Notes: a model not told the origin generated them from the sequence alone. Shown: positions 23,688 through 32,664, counted from the first letter of the stretch. The stretch: 42,782 nt of DNA from Acidimicrobiaceae bacterium (GCA_003160635.1 PMLV01000157.1:1-42782), one strand, 5' to 3'. Translations and numbers: made by a program.

Positions 23688-24089
23688 ATGGATGACATCG
23701 AAGCCATCAAGACGGTGAAAGCCACGTACGGGCGAGCCGCGGACACGAGGAACTGGGACCTACTGCGAACGACGATCACCGAGGACTTCACGTGTGATAC
23801 TGGCGCCGGCCCGACCGTCGGTGCCGACGCGTTCATGGAGCGAGTGCGGTCGAATCCTCCAGAAATCACCACAGCACATCACGCGTTGATGCCTGAGATC
23901 GAGCTGACCTCGCCGTCGACCGCAACAGGGATATGGGCGGTGCACATGATGGCGCGCTTTGCCGATGGACGCGCGACCGACGGTTTCGGCCACTATTTCG
24001 ACACGTACGAGAAGGTTGACGGATCCTGGCGCTTGACGAGTCTCCGACTGGAGTGGCTCGTCGGCAGGGGACGAGGTCAACCTGATTGA
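23688..24089 (+). CDS. SnoaL-like / NTF2-fold protein
   Basis: A 133-residue single-domain NTF2/SnoaL protein starting MDDIEAIKTVKATYGRAADT with the first cone helix. It continues WDLLRTTITEDFTCDTGAGP, GADAFMERV, TTAHHALMPEIELTSPSTAT and the terminal sheet DGFGHYFDTYEKVDGSWRLT. The HHALMP segment resembles proteins annotated as SnoaL-like polyketide cyclases or bile-acid 7-alpha-dehydratase-like enzymes; a dehydratase or isomerase role is possible but unproven. ATG 23688 begins the conserved helix and has GGGGGACAGGGA just upstream, so an earlier in-frame ATG at 23592 is not used. It converges on the amidohydrolase gene at 24146 and is divergent from the CoA-transferase pair. Confidence 0.87.
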   Translation: MDDIEAIKTVKATYGRAADTRNWDLLRTTITEDFTCDTGAGPTVGADAFMERVRSNPPEITTAHHALMPEIELTSPSTATGIWAVHMMARFADGRATDGFGHYFDTYEKVDGSWRLTSLRLEWLVGRGRGQPD

Positions 24090-24145
24090 CCCTTGCGACC
24101 TGGGCTCACCTCGCCAGCTTCTGCGAGGTTCAGGGCTTCTGACTG

Positions 24146-25432
24146 CTAGGCGGCGTGGGCGGCCGCGATCGCATGTGACACCGTGTGGCCGAGGCTGTTC
24201 GCAGGAAGCTCCTCCGTTTGCACAGCTTCGGCGATCTCGTCCACCGTGGGACCGATCCGGTCCGCGAGGGGCTGCAGCTTGTCGAGATCGAAGCCATACA
24301 CGCTTGCGGCGTTGGTGCCGAGGATCTTGCGCGCCTCGTCCTCGGGAAGGCCGGAGAACAACAGACGCATCGCGAGCTTCGAGTAGGGGAAGCTTCCCTC
24401 GTGGTGGGGATAGTCATTGCCCCACATGATCTGATCGACGCCCACGTCGTAGCGGGCGTCCACGTCGATGGGCATCATCAGTGAGGCCCCGACGTGGCAG
24501 TTACGGCGGAAGTACTCCGAAGGGGTCAGTTTCAGCCCTTCAACGGCACGGTGGTAGAGCGGGTACGCCGTGGTCCCCTTGGTCTTGCCCATTGAGACTT
24601 CAATGTCCAGTTTCCGGAGCTCGTTCGCGATCCACGCGCAGCCCGTCTCGGTGAAGACGAACTGCAGGTCGGGATAACGTTCGAACACTCCGGCGAACAT
24701 CAGGTGTCCGAGCCCCCGCTGGAAGAACAGGTGCGTCTCGCGCGCCCCCACGGCGACGACGGCCGGCCCGCTGTCCTCCGTCTCAGGTGGGCCCACCGCG
24801 ATGGAGTGTCGATGGACTGGAATGGCAAGTTGCTCGCACGCCGCCCAGAACGGGTCGAGACGGCGCTCGTAGAGATTCTGCAAATGGCTGATGTGGTCGC
24901 CAGGGATCAGGATCCCAGCGAGCCCGGCCTCCTTCGCCCAACGCGCATCGGCGATCGCTTCGTCGATGTCGGTGAAGAAGACTTGCCCCAGCCCCGCCCG
25001 TCGACCCGGTGCCTGCGCGCAGAAGTCGACTATCCATCGGTTGTGGGCTTGCACACCAGCGCGACGATAGCGGTACTCCTCTGACGTTGCCGGTGCGGGC
25101 GCCGTCACGGGGCCGGAGGGGTAGAAGGGAGGGACCGTGTTGGGGAAAAGCACCTCGGCACAGATCCCCTCGGCTTCGAGATGCTTCAGCCGACTGTCAC
25201 TGTCCCAGTTGTAGAACGAGGAGGCGGACGCGACGCCGATGCGGATGTTTGGATCGTCGGTGTCGGCGAGCTCTTTGTCGTACTCGGCCCAGGGTTCCGT
25301 AAAGCCCTCCGCCCATGCATCGAATTCGTCGTGGAACTCGCGTGCCAGGTATGGCTTGTAGTCCCTCAGATCGGCACCGGCGTGCCCGTCCGAGGAGATC
25401 ACGACATAGCGATCTGAGGTCGACTCGGTCAT
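24146..25432 (-). CDS. Amidohydrolase-family protein (ACMSD-like)
   Basis: A 428-residue metal-dependent hydrolase or decarboxylase of the amidohydrolase-2 group. The N-terminal metal site reads VISSDGHAGADLRDYKPYL: the second histidine of the usual HxH is glycine, as in a well-populated subgroup of this family. Further elements are NWDSDSRLKHLEAEGICAEV, VFFTDIDEAIADARWAKEAG, IPVHRHS, a conserved FTETGCAW and the late aspartate in MWGNDYPHHEGSFPYSK. Some relatives decarboxylate aromatic or vinylogous acids (ACMS decarboxylase type) and others hydrolyse C-C or C-N bonds. ATG 25432 is the first start; the length is normal. It stands alone on this strand, upstream of the dead MetE-like gene. The substrate could be a CoA-pathway intermediate or a cyclic acid. 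Confidence 0.88.
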   Translation of the reverse strand: MTESTSDRYVVISSDGHAGADLRDYKPYLAREFHDEFDAWAEGFTEPWAEYDKELADTDDPNIRIGVASASSFYNWDSDSRLKHLEAEGICAEVLFPNTVPPFYPSGPVTAPAPATSEEYRYRRAGVQAHNRWIVDFCAQAPGRRAGLGQVFFTDIDEAIADARWAKEAGLAGILIPGDHISHLQNLYERRLDPFWAACEQLAIPVHRHSIAVGPPETEDSGPAVVAVGARETHLFFQRGLGHLMFAGVFERYPDLQFVFTETGCAWIANELRKLDIEVSMGKTKGTTAYPLYHRAVEGLKLTPSEYFRRNCHVGASLMMPIDVDARYDVGVDQIMWGNDYPHHEGSFPYSKLAMRLLFSGLPEDEARKILGTNAASVYGFDLDKLQPLADRIGPTVDEIAEAVQTEELPANSLGHTVSHAIAAAHAA

Positions 25433-25704
25433 GGCAAGTTCCCTTCACTCGCGCCACCAGGCGGAATTCCATCCTAATGCTTGGTCAGCCAGTCCTGGTC
25501 GGCCGTGCACGGGTTCCCTGTGCAGCTGCCCTTTTCCTGACCATCGCCGAGGCGAAGTGTGGCGCGGGCGACGGTCGCTCTCCGTCCAGGCCAGGCCGGT
25601 TTCTTCTGCGTAGTCGGGCGTCCAGAGGCCCCTACGTCTCGACGAGCGGCAGCCATCGACCCATTCCTGAGTTGCTGAATCGCAGATCCTTGTCGCCCCG
25701 GTGA

Positions 25705-26654
25705 CTATTGGGATGCCCGCTTCGCTCCCTCCACGAGCGACCCGAACTTTGCCCATGCAATGTTCGCTTCGACCTGGGAAGCACCGACGAACGTGCCGAA
25801 CCCGCAGTCAGCGCCCGCCACGACACGGTGTCGCCCGACGACGCTGATGTAGCGATCGAGGCGTTGCGCTGCGAGGTCAGGGTGTTCGATGTAATCGCTG
25901 GTGGAATCGATCACGCTAGGAATGAGGTATTTGTCCTCGGGAGGGTCAACAGGCTCGAACACGGCCCACTCATGTGCATGGCGTGGGTTGGATGCTTCCA
26001 GCGCGATCCCTGCGGGAGCCGTCCGCAAGACGATGTCGATAACCTGCTCAGGGCGATGTCCTTGTGATGCGGCCCTTCGTAGTTGCCCCAGCACACGTCC
26101 ATGCGGAGCCTGTCCGAAGGAATCCCCCACACGGCGGCATTGAGAGCCTCAACGTTGAGTTCTGCTTCGCGGAGGAATTCGTCATCGCTGGCCCTCGAGA
26201 ACTGCATGGCGACCCATGCCCAGATCCGGGCAATCGAGCTGAAGGATGAACCCAGCCTCCACGATCGCCTGGTACTCGGGTCGAAGTCCACGAGTGCCGA
26301 GAGGTAGTCCTCCCTGGTCGGGTAGTAGTCGTTCCGAAAGAACACGGACACGACACCTGGAGACGCCGCCGACATGAAGCAATGTGACGCGTCGCCTCCG
26401 GTTGCGTCGAGCAAGTGCTCGATGTCACGCTGTTCCGCGTCAGGATCCTTGACCCCATGACGCCGTTCACCACTTGCGGGTCGATTTCTCCCCATTGCCC
26501 TGATAACGGTTCTCGGGTACCATCCGTCACTTGGGATTGAATACTCGTCCAGCAATTGGTGCTGATAAGTGTCCAACCGACGAAAATCGACATGGTTGGA
26601 CAGTCTTCGGCGCAAGGTCCTCCTCAGAGTCGGTTGCCGCCACGGTCCCGTCAA
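25705..26654 (-). pseudogene. MetE-like (cobalamin-independent methionine synthase II family) pseudogene
   Basis: Reading the minus strand, three frames are needed. The 5' part gives MSAASPGVVSVFFRNDYYPT. A switch near 26285 gives PEYQAIVEAGFILQLDCPDL. A switch near 26200 gives SDDEFLREAELNVEALNAAV and VCWGNYEGPHHKDIA. A last switch near 26052 gives QVIDIVLRTAPAGIALEASN, PRHAHEWAVFE, VIDSTSDYIEHP and AGADCGFGTF. These are landmarks of the single-domain MetE-like group, which includes methyl- and alkyl-transferases. The conserved HVCWGN zinc motif reads DVCWGN, so one ligand is also lost. The region before about 26560 is poorly conserved. Decay appears advanced. No neighbour on the same strand is clearly co-transcribed. 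Confidence 0.85.
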
Positions 26655-26785
26655 CCGTCAAGTGTCGTGCGGCGAGCCATCCATGGATCCTGCACTTTCC
26701 GAGCATCAATCTCCGTATGTCCGAGCCTGCGTATATCCGAGCACCATCGGCACTGAAGTGGGATCGGACGTTGGTGCAGACACGA

Positions 26786-26791
26786 TAGCTT
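26786..26791 (+). promoter_or_regulatory. Candidate -10 box for a leaderless aldo/keto reductase mRNA
   Basis: TAGCTT at 26786-26791 fits the actinobacterial TAnnnT -10 pattern and ends six bases before the ATG at 26798, so transcription would begin at or next to the start codon. No ribosome binding site is visible before this ATG, which agrees with a leaderless transcript. Confidence 0.4.
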
Positions 26792-26797
26792 TCTCGG

Positions 26798-27826
26798 ATG
26801 CGCTATCGAATCCTTGGTACGACCGGAGTAACGGTGAGTGAGCTGTGTCTCGGCGCAATGATGTTCGGTGTTTGGGGGAACCCCGATCACGACGACGCGC
26901 TGAAGATCATCGACCGAGCACTAGATGCCGGGATCAACTTTATTGACACAGCGGATGTGTATTCGGGTGGTGAATCCGAGGAAATCGTCGGAAAGGCGAT
27001 CGCTGGACGGCGCGATGAATTGGTGATCGCCACGAAGGTGAACATGGCGATGGGGGAAGGCGCGAATATGCGCGGGAATTCGCGGCGCTGGATCGTCAAG
27101 GAATGCGAAAACAGCCTTCGGAGGCTGGGCACTGAGTACATCGACCTCTATCAGATCCATCGCCCAGATTTGAATACGGACATCGACGAGACCCTCGGTG
27201 CGCTCACTGATCTCGTTAGGCAGGGGAAGGTGCGATATGTCGGGTCTTCAACCTTTCCGCCCTCCCAGATCGTCGAGGCCCAATGGACGGCCGAAAGACG
27301 CGGCCGAGAACGCTTCGTCTCTGAACAACCGCCGTACTCCGTCTTGGTACGCGGCATCGAATCCGAAACGCTTCCGATTTGCCAGAAGTACAACATTGGT
27401 GTGATCCCATGGAGCCCCTTGGGAGGAGGTTGGCTGAGTGGGAAGTGGCGGAAGGGAGTGGGTGACATCGGCAGCCGTCGTGCGGATCGGGTGCCCGGTC
27501 GCTATGACCTGTCAACGCCGGGAAATCAGGCAAAACTTGATGCCGCGGATGCACTAGGAAGGCTCGCAGACGAATCCGGTTTGACATTGATCCACATGGC
27601 CTTGGCGTTCGTGCTGCTTCATCCGGCAGTTACGTCGGCGATCATAGGACCCCGTACCATGGAGCATCTCGAGGGCCAATTGGGAGCGACCGATATCCGA
27701 ATTGGGGAGGACATTCTCGACCGCATCGACGAGATCGTTCCCCCAGGGTCCAACTTCTCATGGAGCGATGCGGGCTATGTGCCCCCAGCGATCTCGGATG
27801 CCAAGACCCGGCGCCGTCAAGGTTGA
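26798..27826 (+). CDS. Aldo/keto reductase
   Basis: A 342-residue TIM-barrel NADPH-dependent oxidoreductase. The catalytic tetrad is visible as D50 and Y55 in FIDTADVYSGGESE, K80 in VIATKVNM and H121 in YQIHRPD. Other family marks are LGLGAMMFG-like LCLGAMMFG near the start, GKVRYVGSSTFP, YSVLVRGIE, and the NADPH-binding VTSAIIGPRTMEHLEGQLGA near the C-terminus. The length matches the voltage-channel-beta-like or auxiliary AKR group. The ATG at 26798 lacks a ribosome binding site and has a -10-like TAGCTT just upstream, suggesting a leaderless message. It is the first gene of a plus-strand run continuing with a P450 and a methyltransferase. It probably reduces an aldehyde or ketone; the substrate is unknown. 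Confidence 0.93.
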   Translation: MRYRILGTTGVTVSELCLGAMMFGVWGNPDHDDALKIIDRALDAGINFIDTADVYSGGESEEIVGKAIAGRRDELVIATKVNMAMGEGANMRGNSRRWIVKECENSLRRLGTEYIDLYQIHRPDLNTDIDETLGALTDLVRQGKVRYVGSSTFPPSQIVEAQWTAERRGRERFVSEQPPYSVLVRGIESETLPICQKYNIGVIPWSPLGGGWLSGKWRKGVGDIGSRRADRVPGRYDLSTPGNQAKLDAADALGRLADESGLTLIHMALAFVLLHPAVTSAIIGPRTMEHLEGQLGATDIRIGEDILDRIDEIVPPGSNFSWSDAGYVPPAISDAKTRRRQG

Positions 27827-28047
27827 GGGGCTTGTTAGTGATGCTGAGGTTGACTTACCCATCGCCAACAGCATCCGACTCGTTTGAACAAACCGACACA
27901 AGAGCCCCAGATTCCGTACGTTACGTTGGCGGTGAACCGCACGTCGCCTTCGGTGGTATTTTCTACGGTTCGGGAACATAAGAGTTCCTCGGCTGGGGCG
28001 AACACAGCGGCACCCGGAGGGATTCCAGAAGAAGGGACGATCGTTTC

Positions 28048-29259
28048 GTGACGCTTGCAGAGACCGAGGTCTACTACGACCCATTCGACAACGAGATCGC
28101 CATCGATCCCTATCCGGTCTACCAAAGACTGCGTGACGAAGCTCCCGTGTATTACAACGAAGAGCGGGACTTCTATGCGTTCAGCCGCTACGCCGACGTG
28201 GAGCGCGGATTGTCCGACCGCGAAACTTTTATTTCTGGCCTGGGTTCCACCTATGAATTCATCCAAGCCGTCAAAGCCGGGGCCGAAATTCCAGCCGGTC
28301 TATTCATCTTTGAAGATCCACCGCAGCACACCGTCCATCGGTCCCTGGTGTCGCGGCTCTTCACACCTCGGCGAGTTACCTCTCTCGAACCCCAAATCAG
28401 GGATTTCTGCGCACGTGCCCTGGATCCACATATCGGCGTTGGACGCTTCGACTTCGTGAGGAATTTGGGTGATCAAATGCCGATGCGTGTGATCGGCATG
28501 CTTCTGGGCATTCCCGACGATGACCAGGACTCGATCCGGGACCAGCAACGCGAGAGGACGGACGACGAGGAGACCGTTGCCGACATCGATGATTTCATCG
28601 AACATTCCAGCCGAGTCTTTAGTGACTACATTGACTGGAGAGCGGAGCACCCATCCGATGACATCATGAGTCAATTGTTGAGCGCGGAGATCCAAGACGA
28701 GAAGGGTGTGACACGTCGACTAGGTCGCGACGAGATCCTCACGTACGTAAGCCTTATAAATGGAGCCGGGACCGATACCACCCGACGCCTGATCGGCTGG
28801 GCGGGCAAGGTCCTGGCGGAGCACCCCGATCAGCGGCGCCTCCTCGTCGAGAACCCGGGCCTGATCTCAAATGCCGTCGACGAGCTCTTGCGGTTTGAAC
28901 CCCCTAGCTACAACGTCGCGCGTCAGGCCGCACAGGATGTCGAGGTGCACGGGCGTATGATCCCGAAGGGAAGCGTGATCATGTGTTTGCCGGGCGCGGC
29001 CAACCGAGACGAGCGGCGCTTCGCGGACCCAGACGCGTTCGATGTAAGTCGCGAGGTGGGTCAGATCATGACGTTCGGATTCGGAGCGCACTTCTGTCTT
29101 GGCGCAGCACTTGCCCGAATGGAAGGGCGAATAGCACTCGAGGAGGTGCTCAAAAGGTTCCCCGATTGGGAGGTGGACTGGGATAACGCAGAGATGGCGA
29201 TTACAGGAGCGGATCTTCGCGGTTGGAAGAGCCTTCCCGTTTTCACCGACCGGAGTTAG
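28048..29259 (+). CDS. Cytochrome P450
   Basis: A 403-residue soluble P450 and the second intact copy in the window. YYDPFDNEIAIDPYPVYQRL near the N-terminus and LFIFEDPPQHTVHR align with the sister at 13590 and the P450 remnants at 387 and 1492. The I-helix carries GAGTDTT (239-245) with the standard acid-alcohol pair. ExxR is E279-LL-R282, and the heme loop MTFGFGAHFCLG places the cysteine at 350. Its I-helix is canonical where the sister has N-E-T-T. The start is GTG 28048 behind AGAAGGGA. The gene is 221 bases after the aldo/keto reductase and 62 bases before a methyltransferase. Redox partners are not encoded nearby. Hydroxylation of a hydrophobic substrate is inferred. Confidence 0.95.
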   Translation: MTLAETEVYYDPFDNEIAIDPYPVYQRLRDEAPVYYNEERDFYAFSRYADVERGLSDRETFISGLGSTYEFIQAVKAGAEIPAGLFIFEDPPQHTVHRSLVSRLFTPRRVTSLEPQIRDFCARALDPHIGVGRFDFVRNLGDQMPMRVIGMLLGIPDDDQDSIRDQQRERTDDEETVADIDDFIEHSSRVFSDYIDWRAEHPSDDIMSQLLSAEIQDEKGVTRRLGRDEILTYVSLINGAGTDTTRRLIGWAGKVLAEHPDQRRLLVENPGLISNAVDELLRFEPPSYNVARQAAQDVEVHGRMIPKGSVIMCLPGAANRDERRFADPDAFDVSREVGQIMTFGFGAHFCLGAALARMEGRIALEEVLKRFPDWEVDWDNAEMAITGADLRGWKSLPVFTDRS

Positions 29260-29321
29260 CGCACCCGTAATCTGACTGTACCTCAGGCGGTGCGAGCCTG
29301 GATTGGATTAGGTTGAACTGA

Positions 29322-30122
29322 ATGCCGGATACGTGGGCACCACTGGCCGACCGGTTCTTCGAGTACTACGAATCGGTACAGGGTCATGTCCGCACGCACC
29401 TGATCGATCACAACCTACGCAATCACCTGCCACCGCCGCCGGCCGATCTCGTGGATGTGGGCGGCGGTGCCGGACATCAGGCCTTGCCGTTGGCACGTGA
29501 CGGCTATCGGATCACAATCGTCGAACCCTCGGAGGAGATGCTCCGACGTGCCTCCGACTTGCTGGCAGCCGAACCGACGGAGGTCAGGAAACGGGTGACG
29601 TTGGTGCGAGCCGATGGAGAAAATGCTGTCTCGGCGGTGGAAGGCAGGCGCTTTGCTGGGGTCATGTGTCACGCGGTGCTGCAATACATCGAGGACCCAT
29701 CAGTATTGCTCTCGGCTCTGGCGGAGTTGGCCGAAGACGGTGGGATCGTTTCCCTAGTTGTCAAGAATCAGTCAGCGCTCGTCATGCCGCCCGCTTTGGC
29801 AGGGCGGTGGAGTGAGGCACTTTCGGCATTCGATCGGACGCAGAATACGTGTGGTCTCGGTGTCGCCACTCGGGCTGACACCGTCGAAGAATTAGGCAGG
29901 TGGCTGGCACAGCGAGAAGTAAGGACTTCCGCCTGGTACGGGGTTGGATTCTTCACCGACTGGTGGAGTTCCTTCAATGCCCCCGCCGTTGAGCCGGGCG
30001 AGGACCTCCTGTCGGTCGAACTCGAAGCCAGCCGACGGGACCCCTATCGCCAGCTAGGGCGCATGTTTCACCTCATCGGTGTGCGTGGTGACGGGGATAG
30101 GGCCACGTCAATTCCTTCCTGA
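29322..30122 (+). CDS. Class I SAM-dependent methyltransferase
   Basis: A 266-residue methyltransferase. The SAM-binding motif is VDVGGGAGHQALPLA at 44-58, followed by ITIVEPSEEML, the acidic strand end that holds the ribose, and MCHAVLQYIEDPSVLLSALA as motif IV/post-motif. The rest matches the SmtA/CmoM-type small methyltransferases. The C-terminal third (VEELGRWLAQREVRTSAWYG, VGFFTDWW, LEASRRDPYRQLGRMFHL) is duplicated as a remnant at 17878-18152. ATG 29322 opens the frame at MPDTWAPLADRFFEYY without an obvious ribosome binding site. It follows the P450 by 62 bases. Such proteins methylate small molecules, or resemble tRNA wobble-uridine modifiers (CmoM group), so a housekeeping role is not excluded. 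Confidence 0.87.
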   Translation: MPDTWAPLADRFFEYYESVQGHVRTHLIDHNLRNHLPPPPADLVDVGGGAGHQALPLARDGYRITIVEPSEEMLRRASDLLAAEPTEVRKRVTLVRADGENAVSAVEGRRFAGVMCHAVLQYIEDPSVLLSALAELAEDGGIVSLVVKNQSALVMPPALAGRWSEALSAFDRTQNTCGLGVATRADTVEELGRWLAQREVRTSAWYGVGFFTDWWSSFNAPAVEPGEDLLSVELEASRRDPYRQLGRMFHLIGVRGDGDRATSIPS

Positions 30123-30242
30123 GGACACCCGGACGAGGCTGAGGCGGGTGCAGTACGAATGACGAGCGCGACGCCAATTGGTGCTCCGATCCGAAGGATC
30201 CACGCTTTGCCTATGCGGAGGACCCGCTCCCGTGTTAGGTGG

Positions 30243-30272
30243 TTCGCAAGATTCGCAAGACTGACTTCAGTC
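30243..30272. repeat. Small tandem repeat and palindrome between converging genes
   Basis: TTCGCAAGA occurs twice in tandem (30243-30251, 30252-30260). It runs into GACTGA-CT-TCAGTC (30259-30272), a near-perfect palindrome overlapping the TGA of the reductase gene whose stop is at 30267. It lies in the convergent space after the methyltransferase. It could act as a weak transcription block but has no T-tract. Confidence 0.55.
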
Positions 30273-31142
30273 GGCGCCCGGCTGTTGTGCTTCGAGGAGG
30301 GCAAGCAGCGCTTCGTTGACGGGGACGGCGATGCCGTGTTCTGTAGCCCGTCGCACGACTTCCCCGGTCAAGAATTGGTGCTCCGTGGGCCGTCCGGCCA
30401 GCCGGTCGTAGAGCATTGAATTGCCGGTCTCTGGCCCGAATTTCCCGAGGCGCTCCAAGACGAGATCAACCTGATTGTCCTGCAGCTTCGCCCCCTCGGC
30501 CCGACCAACCGCACATGCCTCGACCAGAATGTTCCGCCCGAGTTCGGGAATGCCAGGTGACCGCATGACGTCCATGTGGCGCAACGTGAGCGCAGTGATG
30601 GGGTTGGCTACCAGGTTCCCAAGAAGCTTCTCCCACGACGCGGTCACCATGTCATTGGCTGCCCGCACGTTCATGGCGGCGCCTAGCGCCGCGCCGACAA
30701 CCTCGGCATATATTTCTGGGACCACGAGCAGATGGCCACTAATGTGCTTCACCCGCCCAGGGCTGATTAGCTCGGACGCGATGTACGCGATTGCCGGGGC
30801 TACCGGCCCTGCATGAGCGGGAACATGGGGGGCGACGCGCTCCGCCTGATCCAAACCATTGAGGATCGCCACGGTGAGAGTCTCGGGGCCACAGAGCACC
30901 GCCAGATGGGGAGCTGTTGATGCCACGTCGATCGCCTTGACGGCTACAAATACAACGTCTGCATAAGGGCCGGGCGCGACGGTGGCGATTTGCGCGCGCA
31001 CCACCAAAGCGACGTCTTCGCGAATGATCTCCAGGGATTTAAATGGGGTGCGTACGCATACGACGACGTCGTGGCCCGCCTCCGCCGAGGCAGAGGCGAC
31101 GACCGCACCGATGGCACCGGCACCGATTACAGCTACGCGCAC
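30267..31142 (-). CDS. Ketopantoate reductase-like (ApbA/PanE family) oxidoreductase
   Basis: A 291-residue member of the PanE family. VRVAVIGAGAIGAVVASASA is the N-terminal Rossmann motif, followed by VVFVAVKAIDV. The catalytic lysine is seen in the C-terminal domain in SWEKLLGNLVANPITAL, a strong family signature. Near the end are ETGNSMLYDRLAGRPTEHQF and GEVVRRATEHGIAVPVNEAL, also typical. Canonical PanE reduces 2-dehydropantoate, but this family has many members that act on other 2-keto acids, and the catabolic setting argues against a pantothenate role. GTG 31140-31142 is chosen because AGAGG lies nine bases upstream; the open frame extends 24 codons further. Divergent from the FMN-dependent 2-hydroxyacid dehydrogenase gene, which fits 2-keto/2-hydroxy acid exchange. 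Confidence 0.88.
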   Translation of the reverse strand: MRVAVIGAGAIGAVVASASAEAGHDVVVCVRTPFKSLEIIREDVALVVRAQIATVAPGPYADVVFVAVKAIDVASTAPHLAVLCGPETLTVAILNGLDQAERVAPHVPAHAGPVAPAIAYIASELISPGRVKHISGHLLVVPEIYAEVVGAALGAAMNVRAANDMVTASWEKLLGNLVANPITALTLRHMDVMRSPGIPELGRNILVEACAVGRAEGAKLQDNQVDLVLERLGKFGPETGNSMLYDRLAGRPTEHQFLTGEVVRRATEHGIAVPVNEALLALLEAQQPGAD

Positions 31143-31290
31143 GGCAGCGAGCCTCTGGAATGTGAGATCCACATGATCGACCCACAGGGTAGACAATCGG
31201 AGCCCGCATTCCAAGGGCCTGGTGGTACACCGCTGGCCGAGACCACTAAAGCATGCGTTCTGCCACCAAAGGTCCGGTCGGACATCCGCA

Positions 31291-31296
31291 TATACT
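31291..31296 (+). promoter_or_regulatory. Candidate -10 box close to the FMN dehydrogenase start
   Basis: TATACT (31291-31296) fits both sigma70 and actinobacterial TAnnnT -10 patterns and lies ten bases before ATG 31307. No ribosome binding site is visible there, so a leaderless or nearly leaderless transcript is likely. No convincing -35 hexamer was found. Confidence 0.45.
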
Positions 31297-31306
31297 TCTG
31301 GCTGAA

Positions 31307-32509
31307 ATGACTGTCGTGGACCGAATCGTCAACGTGGCGGATGCGCGGCGCTTTGCGCGGCGCAATGTGATCAGGTCGATCTTCGACTATGTGGACGGAG
31401 GTGCCGAGGACGATGTGACAAAAGCTGCGAACGAGCGGGCCTTCCGTCGATTCAGCTTCCGACCGCGCGCCGGAGTCTCGGTGCCTCACCCAGAGCTTGA
31501 GACCACGGTGCTCGGGTTGCCGGTCTCGATGCCGATCATCTTGGCGCCGTGTGGGCTGGTCCAGCTCATGCACCGCGATGGCGTGTTGGGCGTGACACGT
31601 GCGGCGCATCAGGCGGGGACGATCTCCGCGTTGAGCACGTTCGCCGGCGCCGCTCCCGAGGATCTGGCTTCTGAGCCGGGCCCTCGGTGGTTTCAGCTAT
31701 ACGCCACTGATCGCGACATGGCGCTAGATCTCATGGCCCGGGCGTCGGCGAGCAACTTCGACGCGCTGGTCGTCACAATGGACAGTCCCACGGCAGGGAA
31801 GCGTGACCAGGACATCCGCAATGGATCAGCCGCCGGACTCACGTTTAATGCCCGCACCATCGTCAAGTTTGCACCCCAGGTCTTGGCCCGACCACGCTGG
31901 CTGTTGAGCGGTCTGAAATCCTCGATCGAAACGATCACGAGCGGGGAGACCCGCAGGGTCCCTGGGGGTTCAGGAGCCCCCAACATCCCCAAACGGAGTT
32001 CACCGAAGGGTCGCACCTCCCAGTGGAACCCTGCCGACCACGATCCGGTGCGCATCTCGCCCTTCACCTGGGACGACGTGGCGTGGATCCGCCAGCAATG
32101 GTCCGGGCCCTTCGTCGTGAAGAGCATTCTGTCGGCCGATGACGCGCGGTCCTGTGTCGAAGCTGGAGCGGATGCCGTCATCGTTTCCAACCATGGTGGA
32201 CGGCAGCTTGAGAGCACACCGTCGTCGCTCAGCGTCCTGCCCGAGGTCGTGGCAGCCGTGGGATCCCAGGTCGAAGTACTGATGGATGGTGGTGTGCGGC
32301 GCGGTGGCGATGCGCTCAAGGCAATTGCCCTCGGTGCCCGCGCCGTGCTGATCGGACGGCCCTATCTCTACGGCCTGATGGCGGCGGGGGAGGAGGGTGT
32401 CCTACGCATCTTGAGAATCATGTACGAGGACATGGCTCGCACGATGGTGCTTATGGGGTGTCAGAAAGTGACCGACCTCGATCCGAGTTGGCTGCGTATG
32501 GAGGTCTGA
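31307..32509 (+). CDS. FMN-dependent 2-hydroxyacid dehydrogenase/oxidase
   Basis: A 400-residue member of the glycolate oxidase / lactate dehydrogenase / mandelate dehydrogenase family. FDYVDGGAEDDVT near 26-38 has the substrate tyrosine in YVDGGAE, followed by ILAPCGL, FQLYATDRD, and the catalytic histidine H296 and arginine R299 in SNHGGRQLE. The FMN site includes K272 and MDGGVRRGGDALKA and GRPYLYGL. A Pro/Ser/Gly-rich insertion (ETRRVPGGSGAPNIPKRSSP) at about 214-233 replaces the variable loop 4 that in some relatives is membrane-associated. ATG 31307 starts MTVVDRIVNVADARRFARRN, matching the family. It could turn a 2-hydroxyacid from PanE-like reduction back into a 2-keto acid, or act on aromatic 2-hydroxyacids. 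Confidence 0.92.
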   Translation: MTVVDRIVNVADARRFARRNVIRSIFDYVDGGAEDDVTKAANERAFRRFSFRPRAGVSVPHPELETTVLGLPVSMPIILAPCGLVQLMHRDGVLGVTRAAHQAGTISALSTFAGAAPEDLASEPGPRWFQLYATDRDMALDLMARASASNFDALVVTMDSPTAGKRDQDIRNGSAAGLTFNARTIVKFAPQVLARPRWLLSGLKSSIETITSGETRRVPGGSGAPNIPKRSSPKGRTSQWNPADHDPVRISPFTWDDVAWIRQQWSGPFVVKSILSADDARSCVEAGADAVIVSNHGGRQLESTPSSLSVLPEVVAAVGSQVEVLMDGGVRRGGDALKAIALGARAVLIGRPYLYGLMAAGEEGVLRILRIMYEDMARTMVLMGCQKVTDLDPSWLRMEV

Positions 32510-32664
32510 CGCTGTCGGGAAACTTGTCGCGACCAAGCTGGGCGCCGCCCCTCAAAAGTGCCGACGGTGTAGTGAGATGGACGCCATGCTCTACGAGCGT
32601 TGAGAATGTGCTCGACTTGAGCCAGTACCCGGAGTAAAAGCTCCGAAAGCGCAGTGAAGGTGAG

